From positions 3,348,001 to 3,412,000 of the forward strand of contig NZ_VFNP01000002.1 of the NCBI RefSeq assembly GCF_006715635.1: a DNA stretch of 64,000 nucleotides, in the 5' to 3' direction. Shown here piece by piece: positions 43,259-50,132 of this stretch. The notes under the pieces were generated by a model, which was given only the letters and a program-made list of their open reading frames with translations, was not told where the DNA came from and made no database searches. The translations under genes were made by a program, and so were the position numbers. Source of the stretch: Streptomyces sp. SLBN-118 (lineage in GTDB: Bacteria > Actinomycetota > Actinomycetes > Streptomycetales > Streptomycetaceae). Every line of letters starts with the position of its first letter. Position 1 is the stretch's first letter.

Positions 43259-44487
43259 CCGCGTCCACCCCCGTGGCCCTCGACCCGTTCGGCGCCGACA
43301 TCCCCGCGGAGAGCGCCCGGCTGCGTGCACTTGGCCCCGTGGTACCCGTCGAACTGCCCGGCGGCATTCCCGCCTGGGCTCCCACCGGATACGACACCCT
43401 CAAGACCCTGATCCTGGACTCCCGGGTCAGCAAGGATCCGCGCAAGCACTGGTCGCTCTTCCCCGAGATCGGCGAACACCCCTCGTGGGGCTGGATCCTG
43501 GGCTGGGTGGGCGTGGTCAACATGCTCTCCACCTATGGCCCCGACCACGCCCGGCTGCGCAAACTCGTCGCACCCAGCTTCACCGCCCGCCGTACGGAGA
43601 CGATGCGCGCCCGCGTCGAGCAGATCACCAGCGAGCTCCTGGAGGGCCTGGAGAGCGAGGGCGCCTCCGGCGAGCCGGTCGATGTGCGCGCCGGATTCGC
43701 CCATCCCCTGCCCATGCGGATGATCTGCGAACTCTTCGGTGTCCCTGACGACTTGGTCGCGGACACCGGCCGGCTGATCGCCGCCATCATGGACACCTCC
43801 GACCCGAGCCCGGAGCACGGGGCGTTCGTCCAGGAGCAGATCGGCAGCGTGCTGGGCCGGCTCATCGCGTACAAGAGCGAGCACCCGGGCGACGACATGA
43901 CCACCGAGCTCATCAAAGTTCGCGACGAGGACGGCGACCGGCTCAGCGACGAGGAACTGCTCCACACGCTGCTGCTGGTCATCGGCGCGGGCTTCGAGAC
44001 GACGGTCAACCTCATCGGCAATGCGGTCGTCGCACTGCTGACGCATCCCGACCAGCTCGCCGCCGTACGCGCGGACGAGACCGGCTGGGACGCGGTGATC
44101 GACGAGGTGCTGCGCGTCCACCCCTCCATCGCCAGCCTGCCGCTGCGATTCGCCATCACCGACATCACGATCGAGGGCGTGACGATCCCGGCGGGGGACG
44201 CGATCGTCACGACGTACGCGGCGGCGGGGTACGACCCGGCGCACTACGGCGACGACTCCACGGAGTTCGACGCCGCCCGCGGCGCGGACGACCACCTGGC
44301 CTTCGGCATCGGGGTGCACCGCTGCATCGGCGCGCCGCTGGCCCGGATGGAGGCGGCTACGGCGCTGTCGGCGCTGTTCGAGCGCTTTCCTGGGCTCGAA
44401 CTGGGGGTGAAGCCGGAGGAACTGCGGCAGGTGCCGTCGTTCATTGCGATGGGGTGGCGGGAGATTCCGGTGCGGTTGCGGGGGTAG
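43255..44487 (+). CDS. cytochrome P450, canonical (CYP154-like)
   Basis: 410 residues, ATGA-coupled to the previous P450. Canonical motifs: I-helix VIGAGFETTVNLIGNAVVAL, K-helix IDEVLRVHPSIASLPLRFAI (ExxR), haem loop LAFGIGVHRCIGAPLARMEA (Cys ligand). CYP154 enzymes hydroxylate macrolides and steroids. Placed last in the conservon operon, where electron partners are absent, so it must use ferredoxins from elsewhere. Its products may link the conservon switch to secondary metabolism (inference). Confidence 0.93.
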   Translation: MTASTPVALDPFGADIPAESARLRALGPVVPVELPGGIPAWAPTGYDTLKTLILDSRVSKDPRKHWSLFPEIGEHPSWGWILGWVGVVNMLSTYGPDHARLRKLVAPSFTARRTETMRARVEQITSELLEGLESEGASGEPVDVRAGFAHPLPMRMICELFGVPDDLVADTGRLIAAIMDTSDPSPEHGAFVQEQIGSVLGRLIAYKSEHPGDDMTTELIKVRDEDGDRLSDEELLHTLLLVIGAGFETTVNLIGNAVVALLTHPDQLAAVRADETGWDAVIDEVLRVHPSIASLPLRFAITDITIEGVTIPAGDAIVTTYAAAGYDPAHYGDDSTEFDAARGADDHLAFGIGVHRCIGAPLARMEAATALSALFERFPGLELGVKPEELRQVPSFIAMGWREIPVRLRG

Positions 44488-44503
44488 TTCCCCCACCCCG
44501 CCA

Positions 44504-44764
44504 TTACCCGAACTGGGGCACGCCCCAGCCCCAGCCCCAGCCGCTTCGCGGGCGCGAACCCGGGGCTCTGCCCCGGACCCCGTATGCGACCTCCGGCCGC
44601 ATGTCCTCAATCGCCGGACGGGCTGGATCGCGGCCCTGCCGCACATGTCTGCCCGTCCGGGCTGGACATGCCCGAACGGCGTACGGGGGCTTGGGGGCGG
44701 AGCTCCCGGTTCGCGCCGCGAAGCGGTCGCAGGGGTCTGGGGCGTTCCCCAGTTCGGGTTGGGG
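44504..44764. repeat. large imperfect inverted repeat, 70-nt arms
   Basis: The left arm (44504-44576: CCCGAACTGGGGCACGCCCC, then CCGCTTCGCGGGCGCGAACC) is the reverse complement of the right arm (44690-44764: GGTTCGCGCCGCGAAGCGG ... GGGGCGTTCCCCAGTTCGGG), with few mismatches. The loop (about 44577-44689) contains the CCTCAATCGCCGGACGGGCT motif, also seen inverted at 60671-60695. It lies between the convergent cvn operon and fadD gene, so it may be a bidirectional terminator or a decayed MITE. The interval 44488-44851 has no gene. Confidence 0.7.
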
Positions 44765-44799
44765 GTACCTCCCACGGCCGCCAGGCCGTAGGGGGAGGC
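44761..44799 (+). repeat. GTACCTCCC...GGGGGAGG hairpin element, copy 3
   Basis: GGGGGTACCTCCC, ACGGCC (44774-44779), GCCA loop, GGCCGT (44784-44789), GGGGGAGGC. Matches copies 2 and 4 in frame and ends; it abuts the large inverted repeat. Confidence 0.7.
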
Positions 44800-44851
44800 G
44801 GGGTGGGGCTGTATCGATGTGCGGCTCCGTCGCGTGGGCCCGCCGCAGGCG

Positions 44852-46417
44852 TCACGCCACCCCCGCCCGCGCCCGGAGCTCGCCCTTCAAGACCTTCCCG
44901 CTCGCATTCCGCGGCAGATCCCCCACGAACTCCACCTCCCTCGGCACCTTGTAATTCGCCATCTCCCGCCGCGACCACGCGATCAGATCGTCCGCCGTCA
45001 GCGTCGACCCCGCGCGCCGTACCGCGTACGCCTTGCCCACCTCGCCCAGCCGGGCGTCCGGTATGCCGATCACCGCGATGTCCGCGATGTCCGGGTGCAG
45101 GCCGAGCAGTTGCTCGATCTCCGCCGGGTAAGCGTTGAAGCCGCCGACGATGAACATGTCCTTGATCCGGTCGGTGATCCGGAGGTTGCCGCCCTCGTCC
45201 AGCACCCCCACGTCCCCCGTCCTGAGCCAGCCGTCCTCCGTGATCGCCCTCGCGGTCTCTTCCGGGTCCTCGAAGTAGCCCTGCATCACGTTGTGCCCGC
45301 GCACCAGCACCTCACCGGGCTCGCCGCCCGCCGCCGCCACGCGAACCTCCGTGCCGGGGATCGCGCGGCCCGAGGTGATCGCGATCGTCTCTGGGGCGTC
45401 GCCGCGGCGGCACATGGTGACGATGCCGCTCGCCTCGGAGAGCCCGTACGCCGTCAGGACGGTGTCGATGTGGAGTTCGGTGCGCAGTCGCTCGACCAGC
45501 TGGAGCGGCACCACCGCCGCGCCGGTGACGACGAGCCGGAGCGCGGTCAGATCGTGCTGGTCGCGCGCCGGATGGTCGAGCAGGGACTGGTGCAGCGTCG
45601 GCGGGCCCGGCAGGACCGAGATGCGCTCGGATGCGATGTTGGCCAGCACGGTGTCGACGTTGAAGACGGGCTGCGGCACCATCGTCGCGCCGCGCGTGAG
45701 GCAGGCGATGATGCCCGCCTTGTAGCCGAAGGTGTGGAAGAAGGGGTTCACGATCAGATAGCGGTCGCCTTCCCGCAACCCGGCGAGCTCGCTCCACACG
45801 TCATAGCAGCGCAGGGTCTGCGCGTGGGTGATGACGGCCCCTTTGGGGCGGCCGGTGGTGCCCGAGGTGTAGATGATGTCGGAGGGGGCCGAGGACCGGA
45901 TCGAGTCGGCCCGGGTGCGTACGTCCGCCGCCGTGACGCCGTCGCCGCCCGCCAGGAAGTCCTTCCAGGTGCGGTAGTCCTCGGGGGCGCTGTCGGCGAG
46001 GACCACCACCTGCTCCAGATCGGGCAGGTCCACCTCCGCGCGCCGCAGGGACGCGACGTACGAGGTGCCGAGGAAGGTGCCGGTGACGAAGAGCAGTCTG
46101 GCGCGGCAGCGTTGGAGGACGTACGCGGCTTCCGTGCCCTTGAAGCGGGTGTTCAGCGGTACCAGTACCGCCCCGGCCGTCACCGCGCCGAGTGCCGAGA
46201 CGATCCAGTCGAGGGTGTTGGGAGCCCAGATGGCGATCCGGTCGCCGGGCCGCACACCTGCCGCCATACACGCGGCGGCGGCGCGTTCGACGCGCTCGCC
46301 CAGTTCGGCGTACGAGACGCGGGTGCGGCCCTCGACGACGGCCTCCCGGTCCGCGTACCGTCCGGCAGCGCTCCGTACCAGCCTCGGGATGGTGCCCCAC
46401 TCCAGGTCGCCGCGCAT
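44852..46417 (-). CDS. fadD3: acyl-CoA synthetase, FadD3-like (HIP-CoA ligase type)
   Basis: 521 residues. ANL-enzyme motifs: IIYTSGTTGRPKGAVITHAQ (P-loop), VLTAYGLSEASGIVTMCRRG, WLRTGDVGVLDEGGNLRITD, DMFIVGGFNAYPAEIEQLLG and the terminal catalytic Lys (NASGKVLKGEL). NPFFHTFGYKAGIIACLTRG and SVLPGPPTLHQSLLDHPARD closely match mycobacterial FadD3 as remembered, which activates the steroid C/D-ring acid HIP. It is divergent from the lipid-transfer gene, sharing operator site 6. The substrate may be HIP-like or another alicyclic acid. Confidence 0.85.
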   Translation of the reverse strand: MRGDLEWGTIPRLVRSAAGRYADREAVVEGRTRVSYAELGERVERAAAACMAAGVRPGDRIAIWAPNTLDWIVSALGAVTAGAVLVPLNTRFKGTEAAYVLQRCRARLLFVTGTFLGTSYVASLRRAEVDLPDLEQVVVLADSAPEDYRTWKDFLAGGDGVTAADVRTRADSIRSSAPSDIIYTSGTTGRPKGAVITHAQTLRCYDVWSELAGLREGDRYLIVNPFFHTFGYKAGIIACLTRGATMVPQPVFNVDTVLANIASERISVLPGPPTLHQSLLDHPARDQHDLTALRLVVTGAAVVPLQLVERLRTELHIDTVLTAYGLSEASGIVTMCRRGDAPETIAITSGRAIPGTEVRVAAAGGEPGEVLVRGHNVMQGYFEDPEETARAITEDGWLRTGDVGVLDEGGNLRITDRIKDMFIVGGFNAYPAEIEQLLGLHPDIADIAVIGIPDARLGEVGKAYAVRRAGSTLTADDLIAWSRREMANYKVPREVEFVGDLPRNASGKVLKGELRARAGVA

Positions 46418-46461
46418 CGCAAGCCCTTCCGCCGCAGTCCCGCTCGGTAGCCGACTAATAG

Positions 46462-46476
46462 CTGACTACCCGTCAG
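46462..46476. promoter_or_regulatory. palindromic operator, site 6
   Basis: CTGACTACCCGTCAG, one mismatch (T for G). It lies between the divergent fadD3-like and lipid-transfer genes, 45 and 22 nt from their starts, so one site can serve both. Confidence 0.75.
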
Positions 46477-46497
46477 ATTAGCTGTACCCTCCCCCTC

Positions 46498-47646
46498 ATG
46501 GCGAGCCTCAAGGACGCAGCCGCGATAGCCGGAATCGGACAGACGGCCTTCGCGAAACAACTCCCCGAATCCGAGAAGACCCTGGCCTGCCGGGCCATCC
46601 TGGCCGCGCTCGACGACGCGGGGATCGCCCCGTCGGAGGTCGACGGCTTTGCCTCGTACACCATGGAGGAGACGGACGAGGTCGAGATCGCGAAGTCCGT
46701 CGGCGCGGGTGACGTGACCTTCTTCTCCAAGGCCGGCTACGGCGGCGGCGGTTCGTGCGCCACCGTCGCCCATCTCGCCGGGGCCGTCGCGACCGGACAG
46801 GCGAGCGTGGGGGTCGCCTGGCGGTCCCGGAAGAGGGGCTCGGGACCCCGACCCTGGAAGAACACCGCAGTCCAGCTACCCACCCCCGCGCAGTGGACCC
46901 GGCCCTTCGGGCTGCTGCGCCCCGCGGACGAGATCGGCATGCTCGCGCGGCGCTATATGCACGAGTACGGCGCCACCCGCGACCACCTCTTCAATGTCGC
47001 CCTCGCCTGCCGCAACCGGGCCAACCAGAACCCCGCCGCCGTGATGTACGAACGGCCCCTGACGCGCGACATGTATATGACCTCGCGCTGGATCAGCGAG
47101 CCGCTCTGCCTCTTCGACAACTGCCTGGAGACCGACGGCGCGCTGGCCTGCGTCGTCGTCAGCGCCGAGCGCGCCCGCGACTGCCGGCACCGGCCGGTCT
47201 ACGTCCACTCCGCCGCCCAGGGCCTGCCCTCCCAGCACCACGGAATGGTCAACTACTGGAACGACGACCCGCTCACGGGACCCGCCTGGACGGCCGCCCG
47301 CCGGCTGTGGAAGACCGCCGACTTCGGCCCGCAGGACGTGGACGTCGCCCAGATATACGACGCGTTCACCCCGCTCATACCGCTCTCCCTGGAGGGCTAC
47401 GGCTTCTGCGGCAGGGGTGAGGGCGCGGCGTTCACCGAGGGCGGCGCCCTGGAGATCGGGGGCCGCCTCCCGCTCAACACCGGCGGCGGCGGACTCTCCG
47501 AGGCGTATGTCCACGGCTTCAACCTCATCAACGAGGGTGTGAAGCAACTGCGCGGCACGTCCACCGCACAGGTCCCCGACGCCGCTACCTGCCTGGTCAC
47601 AGCGGGCGAGGGAGTTCCCACGTCGGCCGTTCTGCTGAGGAGTTGA
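46498..47646 (+). CDS. thiolase-fold lipid-transfer protein / putative aldolase (Ltp2-like)
   Basis: 382 residues. SCP2/thiolase-like: AAIAGIGQTAFAKQLPESEK, VTFFSKAGYGGGGSCATVAH, MHEYGATRDHLFNVALACRN, NCLETDGALACVVVSAERAR, VAQIYDAFTPLIPLSLEGYG and LPLNTGGGGLSEAYVHG. The thiolase nucleophilic Cys is not in a canonical context; GGSC and YDAF suit the Ltp2 group, which catalyses retro-aldol cleavage of steroid side-chain CoA esters together with a DUF35 protein. The DUF35 gene follows by 1 nt. Functional class is inferred from that pairing. Confidence 0.8.
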   Translation: MASLKDAAAIAGIGQTAFAKQLPESEKTLACRAILAALDDAGIAPSEVDGFASYTMEETDEVEIAKSVGAGDVTFFSKAGYGGGGSCATVAHLAGAVATGQASVGVAWRSRKRGSGPRPWKNTAVQLPTPAQWTRPFGLLRPADEIGMLARRYMHEYGATRDHLFNVALACRNRANQNPAAVMYERPLTRDMYMTSRWISEPLCLFDNCLETDGALACVVVSAERARDCRHRPVYVHSAAQGLPSQHHGMVNYWNDDPLTGPAWTAARRLWKTADFGPQDVDVAQIYDAFTPLIPLSLEGYGFCGRGEGAAFTEGGALEIGGRLPLNTGGGGLSEAYVHGFNLINEGVKQLRGTSTAQVPDAATCLVTAGEGVPTSAVLLRS

Positions 47647-47647
47647 G

Positions 47648-48073
47648 ATGCTCACACCGGTCCTCGACGAGGACGGCGCGCCGTTCTGGGAGTACGCCGC
47701 GCAGGGCGAGCTGCGCATCCAGAACTGCGCTGCCTGCGGTGAGCTGCGCTTCCCGCCGCGGCCCTGCTGTCCGCACTGCGGGTCCTTCGACAGCCAGTGG
47801 CGCAGGATGAGCGGGCGCGGCCGGATCTGGTCCTATGTCGTCCCCCACCCGCCGCTGCTGCCCGCGTACGCGGCCGTGGCTCCGTACAACGCGGTCGTCG
47901 TCGAACTCCTGGACGCGCCCCGGATCCGGCTGGTGGGCAATGTGGTCGCGGCGCCGGATGCCCCGCTCGACTCCGTCGACCCGGCGGGGCTGCGGATCGG
48001 CGCCGGGGTGAAGGTGGCGTTCACGCGACTCGACGGCATCACCGTGCCGCGCTGGCTCCTGGAGCGGGCATGA
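47648..48073 (+). CDS. DUF35 zinc-ribbon/OB-fold protein, partner of the Ltp-like protein
   Basis: 141 residues. N-terminal rubredoxin-like zinc ribbon: CAACGELRFPPRPCCPHCGS (CxxC...CxxC), then an OB-fold (MSGRGRIWSYVVPHPPLLPA, VAPYNAVVVELLDAPRIRLV). In steroid catabolism DUF35 proteins (ChsH2 C-terminal half) form the active complex with Ltp2. Coupled to the Ltp gene (1-nt gap) and to the hydratase (ATGA overlap). Confidence 0.9.
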   Translation: MLTPVLDEDGAPFWEYAAQGELRIQNCAACGELRFPPRPCCPHCGSFDSQWRRMSGRGRIWSYVVPHPPLLPAYAAVAPYNAVVVELLDAPRIRLVGNVVAAPDAPLDSVDPAGLRIGAGVKVAFTRLDGITVPRWLLERA

Positions 48074-48843
48074 GCGTCCGTGTCGAGACCGAGAAGGAGA
48101 CGGGCGTCGCCTGCGTCACGCTGGACCGGCCCGAGAAGCACAACGCGATCGATCTGGGAATGGCTGGGGAACTGGCCTCTGTGTGGCGGGAGTTCCGCTT
48201 CGACGACACCGTGCGGGCGGTGGTGGTGACGGGCGCGGGCGACAAGGCCTTCTGCACCGGCATCGACCGCTCGGTGGACGTGCGGCAGCCCTCGTCCCCG
48301 TACTCGATCGACGATCCGCTGATCGCGATCGGCCCGAAGGCGAACGACCTGTGGAAGCCGGTGATCGCGGCGGTGGAGGGGATGGCGTGCGGCGGGGCTT
48401 TCTATCTGCTCGGCGAGAGCGAGTTCGTGGTGGCCTCGCGGGAAGCCACATTCTTCGATCCGCATACGACATACGGCATGGTCAGCGCGTACGAAACGAT
48501 CTATCTGGCACAGCGCATGCCGTACGGCGAAGTGGCGCGGACAGCGCTGATGGGGACGGCGGAACGGACGTCGGCGCGGCGGGCGTACGAGACGGGGCTG
48601 GTGTCCGAACTCACGGAGCCGGGTGGGGCGTTGGACGCGGCGCTGGGATGCGCCCGGATCATCGCGTCGTACCCCACGGGGGCGGTGCAGGGGACGGTAC
48701 GGGCTGTGTGGGCGGCCCGGGAGGGGGCGCGGGGACAGGCGGTGGCCCATGCGCCGCACCTGATCGCTCTGGGGAATCTGGCGGCAGAGGGGCAGGCGGA
48801 GCTGTTCCAGGGGCGGGGGCGGGGCGGGTACCGGTTGCGGTAG
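48070..48843 (+). CDS. enoyl-CoA hydratase/isomerase family protein
   Basis: 257 residues, ATGA-coupled to the DUF35 gene. Crotonase fold: VACVTLDRPEKHNAIDLGMA, VVVTGAGDKAFCTGIDRSVD, VIAAVEGMACGGAFYLLGES (oxyanion hole). At the second catalytic Glu position the sequence is FFDPHTTYGMVSAYET rather than the usual P-E-V and G-L-x-P-D/E, so a true hydratase activity is uncertain; it may be an isomerase or hydrolase. Third gene of the Ltp - DUF35 - Ech operon. Confidence 0.88.
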   Translation: MSVRVETEKETGVACVTLDRPEKHNAIDLGMAGELASVWREFRFDDTVRAVVVTGAGDKAFCTGIDRSVDVRQPSSPYSIDDPLIAIGPKANDLWKPVIAAVEGMACGGAFYLLGESEFVVASREATFFDPHTTYGMVSAYETIYLAQRMPYGEVARTALMGTAERTSARRAYETGLVSELTEPGGALDAALGCARIIASYPTGAVQGTVRAVWAAREGARGQAVAHAPHLIALGNLAAEGQAELFQGRGRGGYRLR

Positions 48844-48978
48844 CCCGGGCGGGGGGGCGCCTGCCGCGGGCCCACGCGAGCCCGGCAAGATCGACCGGAC
48901 AGGGCCCAGCCCAGCCGCACATCGATACAGCCCCCGCCCTCCGGGCTGAAGGCGTGGCCCTGACGCGCCTTCAAGCCC

Positions 48979-49542
48979 TCAGTCGTCGCTCCGCGCCTGC
49001 GCCTCGCACTTGCTCACCCGCGCCACCGACGTGGGGCTCTGCATCCTGACCTGCACCGTCCGGGTCTCCCCGCCGTCCAGCGTGACGTCGGTGTATCCGC
49101 GGTCGACGACATCGCCCCCGGCGTTCAGGAACACCACGTCCACCTCGTACCGGTGTGAAGCGCCTGCCTCCGCGACGACCTTCACCGTGGCGGACGTGTC
49201 GGCCTTGCGCTTGCCGCGGGCCTTGTTCACACAGTCGACGACATAGGCGCGCGCCGCGGCGGTGGCCGAGTCCGTCGGCGTGGGTGCGCCGGTGTACGAG
49301 TCCGAGCCGGAGGAGACCGACGATCCGGACGAGCCGTAGTCGTCATCGTCGTAGTCGTGGTAACCGCCGTTCGACTTCTTCGAGTTCGAGCAGCCGCCCC
49401 CGCCACCCCCGCCGCTCTTCGACCTGCTCTTGCCGCCCTTACCGCCCTTGCCGGTCGTGTGCGAGTTCGAGAAGCCCGTCAGGGCAAGCATCACGACGAC
49501 GAGTACGGCCGCGAGCTTTGCATGCCGGCGCACAATGGCCAC
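48979..49542 (-). CDS. secreted or lipid-anchored small protein, Gly/Asp-rich
   Basis: 187 residues from a GTG at 49542. Signal-like helix (LAAVLVVVMLALTGFSNSHT), then a Gly/Lys/Ser-rich tract (KGGKGGKSRSKSGGGGGGGC), an acidic run (YHDYDDDDYGSS) and a beta-rich C-terminal domain (VKVVAEAGASHRYEVDVVFL, then VQVRMQSPTSVARVSKCEA). The Cys at the end of the signal region is not in a lipobox. The family is not recognised; the plan is that of exported Streptomyces proteins with a linker. Confidence 0.7.
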   Translation of the reverse strand: MAIVRRHAKLAAVLVVVMLALTGFSNSHTTGKGGKGGKSRSKSGGGGGGGCSNSKKSNGGYHDYDDDDYGSSGSSVSSGSDSYTGAPTPTDSATAAARAYVVDCVNKARGKRKADTSATVKVVAEAGASHRYEVDVVFLNAGGDVVDRGYTDVTLDGGETRTVQVRMQSPTSVARVSKCEAQARSDD

Positions 49543-49607
49543 CTTCCCCCGGTGCTGCGGCACTTGACGTACCTGACGACAGCGCGCGACACCGTAGCAG
49601 TCGCGAA

Positions 49608-50057
49608 TCACCGGAGGGTCGGCGGCTCGGTGTCCCGCTCCGGGTCCGTGCGGCCGCTCATCACCACCGCGGCCACCAGCAGCAGTACGCCGCCGCCCAC
49701 CGCGCATGCGACCCCGTCACCGAGACCGCCTCCCTCGCCTCCGAGAGTCAGGCTGCCCGCCGCCTGTCCCTGGCGGACCATCCACAGGACCGTGAAGCCG
49801 AGCACGATCACCCCCGAGAGCGCGACCAGCAGCCGCGAGCGCAGGACGAGGCCGATCAGGGTCACCAGGGCCGCGAAGGCGAAGGGCAGCAGGATCGAGA
49901 CCTGCAGATCGGCCTTGACGTCCGTGATGCCGTTGAACAGGTCCTGGATGCGGTAGTAGCGGCCGTGACGGCCGTCGTACCAGTCACGGAAGGGGCTCCA
50001 TACGGCGGCCGTCGCTCCAATGAGGGCGAGGACCGAGCCGATGACGTTGCGCATCAT
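49608..50057 (-). CDS. small membrane protein, four helices
   Basis: 149 residues from the ATG at 50057 (AGGGAGG at good spacing; a GTG at 50087 is an alternative). Helices: MRNVIGSVLALIGATAAVWS, VSILLPFAFAALVTLIGLVL, LLVALSGVIVLGFTVLWMVR and VACAVGGGVLLLVAAVVMSG. Between the first two is a Tyr/Arg-rich loop (WYDGRHGRYYRIQDLFNGIT). The family is unknown. Downstream of afsK on the same strand (75-nt gap). Confidence 0.75.
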   Translation of the reverse strand: MMRNVIGSVLALIGATAAVWSPFRDWYDGRHGRYYRIQDLFNGITDVKADLQVSILLPFAFAALVTLIGLVLRSRLLVALSGVIVLGFTVLWMVRQGQAAGSLTLGGEGGGLGDGVACAVGGGVLLLVAAVVMSGRTDPERDTEPPTLR

Positions 50058-50132
50058 CACCGGCCTCCCTGCGCCGCTCTCGGTCACGACGCTACGCCCG
50101 GACCGTGCCCGTCGCCATCGGGGCCCTCCCCG

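Noticed and set aside
42020..44487. P450 pair as part of a biosynthetic gene cluster
   Set aside because: No synthase or terpene cyclase nearby; the four preceding overlapped genes are a complete conservon, where such P450s are usual.
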